Shown: positions 19,201 to 29,685 of the stretch, in pieces
Numbering within the stretch: position 1 is the stretch's first letter
Layout: every line of letters starts with the position of its first letter
Assembly (NCBI GenBank): GCA_036794825.1
Contig: DAIRGA010000020.1
Location: forward strand, 30,458 to 94,457
Origin: RZYY01 sp036794825
GTDB lineage: Bacteria > Bacteroidota > Bacteroidia > Bacteroidales > 4484-276
Reading direction: 5' to 3'
DNA: 64,000 nucleotides
Program-made: the position numbers and the translations under genes
The notes under the pieces: generated by a model
What the model saw: the letters and a program-made list of their open reading frames with translations, nothing else
Database searches by the model: none
What the model was told of the DNA's origin: nothing

Positions 19201-22200
19201 TTGCCGGGTTCCGGATCGGGTGTGTCGCTGCTCACCGTGGCCGTGTTGCTGATCGTGCCCAGCACATCGCTGTCTACCCTGGCCGTGAGGGTCAACGTTA
19301 CCGTTTCGCCGTTGGCCAGCGTGCCGATGCTCCAGATCGGGGCAGTCCAGGTTCCCACTGTTGGTGTGGCATTGAGGAGCGCCAGGTAACCTGGCAGGTT
19401 GTCCGTTACATTTACGTTCAAGGCATCGCTCGGGCCATTGTTCTTAACAACGATGGTGTAGGTGATGGTTTCTCCGGCAATCACAGGATCGGGGTCATCG
19501 CTCTTGCTGATGGCCAGATCGGCGGAAGTGTTGACGGTGGTGTATTCTGTGTCGGAATTGTTGCCGGGTTCCGGATCGGGTGTGTCGCTGCTCACCGTGG
19601 CCGTGTTGCTGATCGTGCCCAGCACATCGCTGTCTACCCTGGCCGTGAGGGTCAACGTTACCGTTTCGCCGTTGGCCAGCGTGCCGATGCTCCAGATCGG
19701 GGCAGTCCAGGTTCCCACTGTTGGTGTGGCATTGAGGAGCGCCAGGTAACCTGGCAGGTTGTCCGTTACATTTACGTTCAAGGCATCGCTCGGGCCATTG
19801 TTCTTAACAACGATGGTGTAGGTGATGGTTTCNNNNNNNNNNNNNNNNNNNNNNNNNNNNNNNNNNNNNNNNNNNNNNNNNNNNNNNNNNNNNNNNNNNN
19901 NNNNNNNNNNNNNNNNNNNNNNNNNNNNNNNNTCTTGCTGATGGCCAGATCGGCGGAAGTGTTGACGGTGGTGTATTCTGTGTCGGAGTTGTTGCCGGGT
20001 TCCGGATCGGGTGTGTCGCTGCTCACCGTGGCCGTGTTGCTGATCGTGCCCAGCACATCGCTGTCTACCCTGGCCGTGAGGGTCAACGTTACCGTTTCGC
20101 CGTTGGCCAGCGTGCCGATGCTCCAGATCGGGGCAGTCCAGGTTCCCACTGTTGGTGTGGCATTGAGGAGCGCCAGGTAACCTGGCAGGTTGTCCGTTAC
20201 ATTTACGTTCAAGGCATCGCTCGGGCCATTGTTCTTAACAACGATGGTGTAGGTGATGGTTTCTCCGGCAATCACAGGATCGGGGTCATCGCTCTTTGTG
20301 ATGGACAGATCGGCCAGGCTATTTTGTGTATCTGTATCTGTTGAAGAGTTATTGAACTGATTACTGTCGTTAACATCAGTTGGCTCTGTTATGGTAGCTT
20401 TATTCACCAGGTTTCCCGAAAAACTGCTCGGCACATAAAGCGTTAGTGTGTATGTTATTAAACCTCCTGCCGGCATATCAACAAGCTCAATGATATTCCC
20501 ACTGCCCGTTGTGTTGCCTGAGGCGCCACCTCCAAAAAGAGCAGTCCAGGTTCCGGTAGTCCCGGCAGGCATTGGATCGGAAATAGTTGCCCCAAATACA
20601 TCACTAAGGCCGTTGTTCTTTGCAACAATAGTATAAACAACTGATGTGCCCGGTGTATAAATCATGCTTTCGTCAGTCTTTGTAATCTCCAGATCGGCAC
20701 AACGTTCAACCGCAATTCCGATCACATTTGTAATCAAATCATCATCACAATCCGGATTGGAAACTGAAATTACACAACGGAAATAGTTATCTTTTACAAC
20801 CTCAAGCGGGTATGTAGTGTAAGTGTTTGAATTTATCCCCATGCCAGTCGTAACATCTGTCCAGGTTCCGATACCATCCGGACTCGATTGCCACTGATAA
20901 GACAATATTGATGCGCCTTTTTCAACCTCCACACCCATGGTGTGCATGCCGAATTCACAAAGCACGGCCGGAGGAGCACTGGGTTGGGTCAAAATGCGTG
21001 GCACTGAAACCGTCACTATTCTTGATGTTGTCGGGGTACACGACAATCCTGCTGAAGATATCTGAACCCTGAACTGTGTTGACTGATTAAGATTCTCGGT
21101 CTGATAATCCATTAGATTGTTTGTTCCGGGAGCTGTAATCCAATCACTTCCATCGAATACTTCCCATAAATAATCCAATAACGGGGTACCTCCAACAGCC
21201 TGCACACCGAGGATTGTGTTTGTTCCACTGCAGATTGTAATGTCCTGGGGCTCTGTAATTATGGTTGGATCAGGATGGACGGTTATCTTAAACTGTTGAG
21301 AAGTACCAACGCATGAAACGCCTGAATTTGTGAAAGTTGGTGTTACGGTTAAACTCGCAGTAACAGGCAATAGTCCTGTGTTGATAGCAGTGAAGGATAT
21401 ATTACTCTCTCCTGAAACCGCCAGTCCGATAGATGGATTGTCGTTTGACCATTCATAGGTAACTGATCCTCCGGTATTTGTTGTGGTAAAAATCACCGCC
21501 GTTGGATTTCCGTTACATATCTCCAAATCTGACGGGTCAACCACATTGGCGGTAGGATTTACGGTTATTGTAAATGATTTTGAAGCACCCCCGCAGCTGA
21601 CGCCATTGTAAGTAAACTGAGGTGTTACATTGATGGTGGAACTCACCGGTGAAATACCGGGATTAAGTGCTGTGAAGGCAGGTATATCGCCAGTACCTGA
21701 CATCCCCAAACCAATAGCGGGATTGCTGTTCGTCCATGTATAGGACACAGTTCCAATAGTATTTAATGTAGTGAAGATGATCTCACCCGTTAAATCCTCA
21801 TTACAAAATGTCAGGTTTGCGGGCTGATTGACCTGGGCAGAAGGATTAACCGTGATGTCCACACTAACCGGACTACCGGAACAACTTCCTATCCAGGGTA
21901 TTACGGTATATCTTACCACACCCGGCGATGTACCTGAATTTGTTATGCTTTGAGAAATAGCGTTCCCGCAGGAAGATGAGCACGCTGAAATAAAATCAAG
22001 GGAACCGCCAGCAGGCGAATTCTGAACAGCTGCTGTCCAGGTATAATGCACTGCAGCGCCGGTTACTCCGGTACTCAGACCAATACTGGTAGTGCCGCCA
22101 TTACAGATAGTTTGCGCTGATGGCGTTGTAATAGCATCTGGTGTAGGGTTGACTGTAACATCAAAAACAAACTCATTTCCCTGGCAAAAAGTGCTGGAAG

Positions 22201-25200
22201 GACCGGTAGGATAAATGATGTAGCGGACCACGCCCGGTGACGTACCGGTATTGCTGAGCAATTGATTGATATAATTTCCACAGGATGAATTGCAGTCGGA
22301 AAACCCTGAAATAGTTCCACCTAATGGGGCAGACAGGATGGACGATGTCCAGGTATAAGTTGTTCCGGCAGTTGGGGAGGTAATTGTATAGTCCACTCCG
22401 GTGTTGTTGCAGATTGTTTTTAATGCAGCACTGCTAACCGCAGGACGGGGATTAACAGTAATGGTAAAGGTCTGCACTGGTCCGGAGCACGATGGTCCTC
22501 CTAAATCATTCTGATAATGAGGCATTACGGTGATCGTGGCTACTACCGGATTGCTTGTGGTGTTGGTGGCAGTGAAAGTACCGATATTTCCGCTTCCACC
22601 TGCAACAAGACCAATTGAGGGTGTATTGTTAACCCAGGTGTAAGTGGTTGATCCACCGATGTTGTTTGTGCTGAAAATGACAGCCACGGTTTGGTTATCA
22701 TGACACAATACCTGGTTTTCAGATAGATTAACCTGTGCACGGGGATTTACTGTTATAGCAAAAGTTTTGGCAGGACCTGTGCAGCTCTTCCCTCCATTGC
22801 TGAATGTGGGGGNNNNNNNNNNNNNNNNNNNNNNNNNNNNNNNNNNNNNNNNNNNNNNNNNNNNNNNNNNNNNNNNNNNNNNNNNNNNNNNNNNNNNNNN
22901 NNNNNNNNNNNNCGTGGCGCTTCCGCTGCAGATAATCTGGGTTGATGGTGTGGCAGTTACATTGGGTATCGGGTTAACGGTAACATCAAAATTGAAGGAA
23001 GAACCCTCACAATTGGTTGGAGAAGGACCAACAGGTTTTATTAAATACCTGACCACCCCTGTTGATGTTCCGGTATTGGTCAGTGTATGATTGATCGAAG
23101 ACCCGCAACTTCCCGTGCAATCGCTGAATCCTGAAATTGTACCTCCGGTTGGGGTATTCAGAATGTAAGAATTCCAGGTAAAAGTTGTACCGGAAACTGC
23201 TGAGGTAATTGTATAAGCTACCGAAGCCCCGTTACAGATCGTTTTACTGCTGGCGCTGGTTACGCCGGGGATAGGATTTACTGTTATGGTGAAGGACTGG
23301 GTAGGACCAGTACAAGATGGTCCTCCGCTTGTATTGGTATATTCCGGAGTAATAGTGATCGTTGCAACCACCGGCGCATTGCCTGTATTGATGGCGGTGA
23401 AAGGAGAAATATTCCCGCTACCGCTGGCTGAAAGTCCTATGGAAGGATGGCTGTTTGTCCATCGGTAAATTGTAGTTCCACCAGTGTTGTCTGTTGTAAA
23501 GTTTACGGATGATGTAGAAGTATTATGGCACAACACCTGGTCTTCAGGCTTAATTACTTGTGCACGGGGATTTACCGTAATCGCAAAAGTTTTGGCAGGA
23601 CCTGTGCAGCTCTTCCCTCCATTGCTGAATGTGGGGGTGACTGTTATGTTAGCAATAACCGGCGCCGTGGAAGTATTGGTTGACGTAAAGGAAATATTCC
23701 CTGAACCATTCGCTGCCAGTCCAATTGCCGGATTGTCATTTACCCAGGCGTAGGTGGTCGTTCCTCCTGAATTTAAAGTTGAAAAACTGACTGTTGTCAG
23801 CTGATTGTGGCAAACAATCTGATCTGCAGGTTGATTGACCTGGGCAGTGGGATTTACCGTAATGATAAAAGATTGTGCATTGGAAGTACAGGTTGGCCCT
23901 CCACTGGTGTTCTGGTAGGTTGGGGTAACCTGCAACGTAGCTGAAACGGGAGCGTTGGTGGTGTTGGTTGCTGTAAATGTTCCAATGTTGCCGATTCCAC
24001 TTCCGGCCAGACCAATCGTAGTATTGTTGTTTGTCCAGCCATAGGTTGTGGTTCCACCAGTCCTGTTGGTCGAAAAGCTAACCGAAAGGTTCTCCTGGTT
24101 GCACACAACCCGGGTACCCGGATTATTTACCTGCGGCGCCGGATTTACTGTGATATCAACTGTAACCGGAGCACCCGTGCAACTTCCTATTCGTGGCGTT
24201 ACGGTATATCTGACTATTCCCGGCGATGTTCCGGTATTGGTAAGCGTTTGGGCAATGTTTGATCCGCAGGCATTCGTATTGCAATTGGAAAAACCAGTTA
24301 TTGTTCCCCCGGCAGGCGCCGAAGTAATTGCTGCAGTCCACCGGTATAAAACTGTTACCCCTGTAATCGTGGTGCTCAGTCCAATATTCGTGGCGCTTCC
24401 GCTGCAGATAATCTGGGTTGATGGTGTGGCAGTTACATTGGGTGTCGGGTTAACGGTAACCGTTACCGTAAAAGGATTGCCAGTGCAATCACCTGATTTT
24501 GGAGTAACCAGGTATTCCACATTTTGTAAGGTCAGCGAATTATTGGTCAGGGTTTGCGAAATACTGCTTTGCGCAATCGGTTGATCTGACCATCCGGTTA
24601 CATTCGCATTGGGAACAACAGTCCAGGTGTAGGTTGTTCCAACAGGAACAATGTCGCCGTTCTGACCATCCAACGGTGTAATTGAAAATGCCGTGTTGTT
24701 GCAAATGTCTGAGGCCTTTTGACTTATCCCCGGTTTTGGATTTACGGTAACCGAAGCATTGATAGGATCACCAACACAGAAAGTTGGCGAAGGTCCTGTC
24801 GGGGTGATGGTATAAGTTACAATTTTTGCTGATGAAGTGGTGTTGACAAATGCCTCACCTGTAATTGATTCTCCAATCTGAAGGTCATTACCGTTCAGGG
24901 GCTGAGATGTAACAATGCCAGCCGGAGAAGTTCTGGACCAGTTAAAAGTAGTTCCTGCAAGGTTGTTACTTGTTCCCATAACAATATCCTGGCTTGCATC
25001 TCCGGAACAGATTTGTTGTACAGAGGGCGTTGCGGTAGCCACCGGAAGAGGATTTGCTGTTAAAGTACCAGTGACCGTTGCACTGCAGGCTCCCGGTGCA
25101 GAAGTGGCTACTGTGAGTGTAACAGTATAATTCCCCGGCACTTCATACTGATGTTTTGGATTTCTTTGTGAAGAAGTATTACCATCCCCAAAATCCCAAC

Positions 25201-28200
25201 TCCAGGATACAATAGGGTAGCGAGGATCAACTCTTGCAGAAAGATCCGTAAACTGAAATGCCGGCTTATGGCAAACCTGCCCGCTGGCATTATCAAAAGT
25301 GAAAGCTGCATTGGGTGGGCTGCTTGTATTCACTCTTTGATCAACCCCAAAGAAATAGGCATAATCACCACACGTGGGATCACGCAAAATCAGGCTAGGG
25401 AGCCTGTTCCCCCAGGTGGTATAGGTGTGTGTGATAGACTTACTCATTTCGCCGTGCTCCACAGGTTCGGTGACAGTTATTCCATCCCCAAAACTCCAGG
25501 TCAGCTCAGTTACCCCATCGAGTTTATCAGCAAAAAACTCAACATCGTGAGGTGTACAACCATATAACGGGGCATAAGAAAACTCTCCAAAAGCACCATC
25601 AATTTGAATTTTTTGGCTTGTTGATCTTGTGCAACCTCCAGTGAGCTCAACAGTCAGTGTCACGGTGTAAGTTCCTGGAGTGAGAAAATAATTGTTTGGG
25701 TTTCGTTGAGTAGATGTCTGGCCTGTTCCAAAATCCCATTGATAAGAGGAAACCACATCCGGATCATCTGAAGCGGTAAAAGAGCCTAGTATCGGCGCAC
25801 AACCGGGATTAGGATCTACAATTTCGAATTCGCCTGTTCCATCAACAATTGAAATATCTTTGGAAAAGATGTCGGTACATCCCAAATTACTGGTTACTCG
25901 CTGTTGTACAGTGAAATCACCCGTAGCATTGTAAGTTTTTGAAGGTGAAGCCAAGCCATTAATGATTTCAAAATCACCATCGCCATCCAGATCCCAGTCA
26001 TACTGTACAATGTTACCTGTAGAAGCATTCTGAAAGCTTACCGGTGTGTTAATGCAATACACATCCCTTGTGGTTGAAAAACCGGCTTCAACAGTGGGTA
26101 CCTGAACTGAATTTGGTTTTGAAAGGGTTCTTGTACACCCGTTCTCGTCAGTGACCGTAAGGGTAACCACAAAGTTGCCAAAGGTTGTGTAAGTATGCAC
26201 CGGATCTTTTGCAACTGAAGTATTTCCATCGCCAAAATTCCAGAAATAGGTGTTTAACGAAACGTTAGCTGGGTCATTGGATGCCTTGGAGGTGAGGTTG
26301 GTAAAAGTAACAGCGTCACCAGTGCATATAACCGTAGGTGTGTTCGAAAAATCCACTATCGGTCCTCGTACATCCATGTAGTTTGGATAACTAACGGTGT
26401 AAATACAACCCCTTGTTCCGGTCACCTGCAGCGACACGGTGTACAATCCCGGGTCTGAATAGGTGTGAGTAGGATTAGGCAAGGTTGAGGTATTCCCGTC
26501 ACCAAAGTTCCACAGGTATGAAGCTACTGAAAAATTGGGTGAAGAGTTGGCTGCAACCTGGTTGGTAAAATTTGAAGCAGTTCCCGAACATACTATCTGG
26601 CTGTTTACGGTGAATTGCGGGTCGGAGGTGTAAACATACACCATCCGGCTTATCGTCGCAAAACACTCAGTCTCTTCGTTGTAAACCGTTAGTGTAACTG
26701 AATAATCTCCTGGTTGAGTGTACGTATGAACAGGATTTGAATCGGTGGAGGCAGGGCTTCCGTCACCAAAATTCCATGTCTGACTGCTTACTCCGGTACT
26801 TCCACCACTGTTGAAACTCACAACTGCCGGCGCTGCGCACGACACTTGCGGTGTTCGGCTAAATGATGCAGTCGGCTCATTTACAACAATATCAGATAAA
26901 GTATAACCCGCGAGGTCTGAAGGACATCCGTTGTAAAAAGCAGTAACCGTAACAGACCACGTTCCCGGACTTGGGTAAACATGGGTGATGGTGCTACTCG
27001 TGGCGCCCACAGGCAGTTGCCATTCGGGGTCACTTCCGTCATCGAAATTCCAGACCAGCGAATCTGTTTCTGATGTAAAATAGACAACGAATTCTACTTC
27101 ATTAGTGAAGCAATAATCCTCCTGAGTGCTATCCAGATAGGTAATTGCAGGAGGTGTCCCCACTCTGATGTACCCGGGTCTTGTGGTAGTAAGAATGCAC
27201 CCATTAGTGGTTGTAACTGTGAGCGTTACTGAGTAAGTGCCTGCATTATTATAAGTGTGTGTTGGGTTAGGATCGTTAGAAAAATTGCTTCCACCGCTTG
27301 ACGGATCCCCGAAGTCCCAGATGTAAGAAACAATCGGATCTGCATCATTTGTGTAAACCGGACTGAAATCTGTTGCCAGGGATGCACACCCCAGGCGAAC
27401 ACTTGCTGTGAGAGCGATTTCAGTGGCAGGAATAATTACATTGGATGTTACAAAACCCGCGCACCCGGCTGTAGTTGTCACCCGGTGCCTGACAGGATAA
27501 GTTCCCGGTGCGCCGAAGCTAAAAGTCGGTGTAGCAGTAAAGTGAGTGTATGTTCCATCGTTGTCAAAATCCCACTCCCAGCCTGTGATTGTTGTTCCCG
27601 GAGAAGAGGTGGCCGTGGAAGTGAAACTGATCGTGTAATCAGGTGAACATGACGACCCGGTACTGTAATCAAACGACGCCGCTGCCCCACTCACCGTAAT
27701 GGGTTTAATTACTTCCTGCTCACAGCCATCTGCGTAAGTCGCAATCATCCGAACCTGATAGTTACCGGAAGTTGGGTAGGTGTAAGAAGGGTTTTGTACA
27801 GTTGCATCAATGATTCCGTCGTTCTGAAAATCCCATGCCCAACCGATGATATCACCAACCGACCCATCAATGAAAAGCACTGGAACGCCCGCACAATTGG
27901 ATACTGGGAACGAGAAATCGGTGGAATAATCTTCGATAAAAATCAATTGCTTTACTGATGGTGCTGAAGTGCAGTTGTCTGCTGAAATAGCGGTAAAAGT
28001 AACTGTATAAAAGCCAGGGGCAGTGTAGGTATGAGATGGATTTTGCAATGAGGATACGTTGTTGGCTCCGCTGGCAGGATCACCAAAATCCCAGGAGTAA
28101 TTGGTGATGGTTCCGGGACTAACTGTAGCTGTTCCAACGAAGTTTACCGAACCCAACCCGCATTGATTCAGCTTGTTAAATGAAAAATCAACCTGTGGAA

Positions 28201-28879
28201 CAGGTGAAACGGTAATTGCAAAAGGAACGAAAATAGTATTCGTGCACCCATATTCGTCCACTACAGTAAGTAAAACATCGTAAATCCCTGCAGGGACATC
28301 CACCAGATTCAGAACACCACTGCTCTGGGTTACCGTTGGTAAATCACCAAAAAAATTGAAAGTGTAACTTACCGCATTACCCCCAGTAATTCCTCCTATG
28401 TAGGATACAGGTGGAGCTGGTGGCAAACCAGGTAAGGTAAAAGGTAAAACCACCACGGGATCAGACACAGCGGTCAGTGAACCGGTAAAGGGCTCGCAGG
28501 ATTCCACTGAAACCGGAATTCGTGGCCTGGGCTTCGGGTACACATGCAACGACCGGGTCATTGTACTTTCGCCGGGCAGGCCCTGGTTGATGGTGAGTGT
28601 GACGGAATAAGAACCCGGCAGATTGTAATTTTCAGAAGGATTCTGAAGGGTTGAAACGTTGGAGTTTCCAAAATCCCACCACCATGTGGTTGCACCGGCC
28701 GAAAGGTCAGTAAAACTGACCGTTGTTGGAGTGCAGGGAGAGTAGGTAAAGTCAAAATTTGCCTGCGCTTTGGTACTATTAACAAAGCCAGTGCAGGCAA
28801 AAAGCAGGACAATAAGTCCACGTAACCATAAATTGTCCAATTTCTTGGTTCTGAGTGAGAGATAAAATTTCATTTGCAT
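16230..28879 (-). CDS. Giant secreted adhesin 1 (PKD, PKD-like and DUF11 arrays, dockerin-like tail), split by assembly gaps
   Basis: I read this as one gene of at least 4,200 aa. A signal peptide (hydrophobic G-L-I-V-L-L-F-A-C-T, cleavage near K-A-Q) is followed by 14 PKD-type units (W-D-F-G-D-G and H-T-Y-x-x-P-G; about 28780-25110), a long array of PKD-like units with Q-I-I-C-S-G and I-T-V-N-P signatures (25060-21290), an Ig-like stretch, about ten DUF11 units (20690-17400) including 120-aa near-identical copies, a cadherin-like unit, and a conserved C-terminal module (17030-16230) ending in D-F-N-L-N-G-D-V-N-F-N-D and S-V-P-R-N. There is no type A sorting domain. Two 100-N gaps interrupt it. 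The one at 19833-19932 shifts the apparent frame, so the gene looks like two ORFs joined at about 19780. Start ATG at 28877-28879, or two codons later. Predicted role: surface adhesion or matrix. Confidence 0.85.
19147..20297 (-). repeat. 360-bp near-perfect tandem repeats (120-aa DUF11 units)
   Basis: Three visible copies begin at 19147, 19507 and 19938. The first two are exactly 360 bp apart and differ by only a few bases over more than 320 bp. The third lies across the N-gap and carries a distinguishing base at 19988. Each encodes a DUF11 unit running A-D-L-A-I-S-K through I-T-Y-T-I-V-V-K-N-N-G-P-S-D to P-G-N-N-S-D-T-E-Y. Confidence 0.95.
19833..19932. other. Assembly gap 1 (100 N) inside DUF11 tandem repeats
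   Basis: A run of exactly 100 N, the usual placeholder for a gap of unknown size. The flanks are parts of consecutive 360-bp repeats. An intact copy has 29 nt between the same two flanking bases, so the true gap is most simply 29 nt plus a multiple of 360. A 29-nt gap also restores a single reading frame. Confidence 0.95.
22813..22912. other. Assembly gap 2 (100 N) inside the PKD-like array
   Basis: A run of 100 N. The left flank (22758-22812) is identical to 23583-23637 and the right flank (22913-22967) is identical to 24389-24443, each for exactly 55 nt. The intact sequence between those copies is 751 nt, which is the most likely missing content and keeps the frame. Confidence 0.95.
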
Positions 28880-29332
28880 TATTTTTAGGGCAATCTTATT
28901 TCCACATTTCCTTCAATATTTCCTTTTGATTAAAAAATTCTATCCGCCGTTTGATTAAAACATTAATCCTTAAGCCAAAAATTCCGGTACACCCGGAAGG
29001 TGAACCCTTTTAGCTTAAGCAGTAGTCTAAAGTAACTTAACCTGGTGTGGAAGATAAAATCCTGAGATAATCCGGGGGAAAAGGGTGAGCGTAAATGTAT
29101 TTTGAGATATACTCCTTAATTGCATGAACGGTGAGAGAGAAAAAAATTGATTTCATAAGAGAGGAAAAGTTCAAGTTTAAAAAAATCCCTTTTAACAAAT
29201 TCTGTTCCGACAACACCTAAGTAACTAAAAATTAAAGTGTAGCTGAAATAAAATTTCCGGAATAAAAACAGATCAAGAGGATTTAATTTCATCGTAGCTT
29301 CCGGTAAGTCAATATCCTATAAAGAAAGCACA

Positions 29333-29664
29333 TCAGGTTATCTTCACATTTTTTCCTTTAATCTTTTTATGCATCAACAGTGTCTTTTTCTCAAAAATCC
29401 AATCATCAAATTCCAGATTTGAGAGAAAAAAATCCAATAGATAGAAATGCCTCAGTCTGATGGGAAAAATTCTTGCTAAGCACGGTAATAAGGAAAGAGG
29501 CTTGTCAGGGGCAAACGTTCAGCCTGACGGAATATCTTCATTAGCAGGTCTTTGAAGTTCATTGCAATCATCCCGGGAAAGCCATCATTGAAGAAGCCGG
29601 CCTGGTAAAATTGGTAAAATTCAAAAGGCTGCAGCTTTTCAAAGCCACAGCCTTTCGAATCAAT
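29333..29664 (-). pseudogene. Degenerate coding relic of unknown family
   Basis: On the minus strand the frame ending with TAG at 29476-29478 reads as plausible protein for about 63 codons (…F-E-F-Y-Q-F-Y-Q-A-G-F-F-N-D-G-F…M-N-F-K-D-L-L-M-K-I-F…). A one-base frame change near 29480 then continues with another protein-like stretch (R-H-F-Y-L-L-D-F-F-L-S-N-L-E-F…H-K-K-I-K-G-K-N-V-K-I-T) to a TGA at 29333-29335. The composition and the joined frames suggest the tail of a decayed gene, but I do not recognise the family and there is no start. It could be chance in an 800-bp intergenic region. Confidence 0.33.
29624..29655 (-). terminator. Probable terminator of giant gene 2
   Basis: An 8-bp inverted repeat (AAAGGCTG at 29624-29631, CAGCCTTT at 29648-29655), with additional inner pairing of GCTTT and AAAGC. 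On the minus strand it is followed by TGAATTTTACC. It begins 30 bp after the stop codon at 29686. Confidence 0.6.
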
Positions 29665-29685
29665 TCATCACCGATTCAGGGAGAA

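Larger units (their letters stand above)
28880..29685. other. 806-bp intergenic region between giants 1 and 2
   Basis: The stretch next to giant 1 (28880 to about 29330) is AT-rich, and I see no gene, RNA or clear promoter match in it. The part next to giant 2 holds a frameshifted coding relic (29333-29664) and a hairpin (29624-29655), listed separately. Confidence 0.6.

Noticed and set aside
16230..19781. A separate 1,183-aa gene overlapping a 3,033-aa gene at 19778
   Set aside because: The split is produced by the 100-N placeholder, which shifts the frame by one. The repeats run through, there is no real start at 19781, and a 29-nt gap restores one frame.
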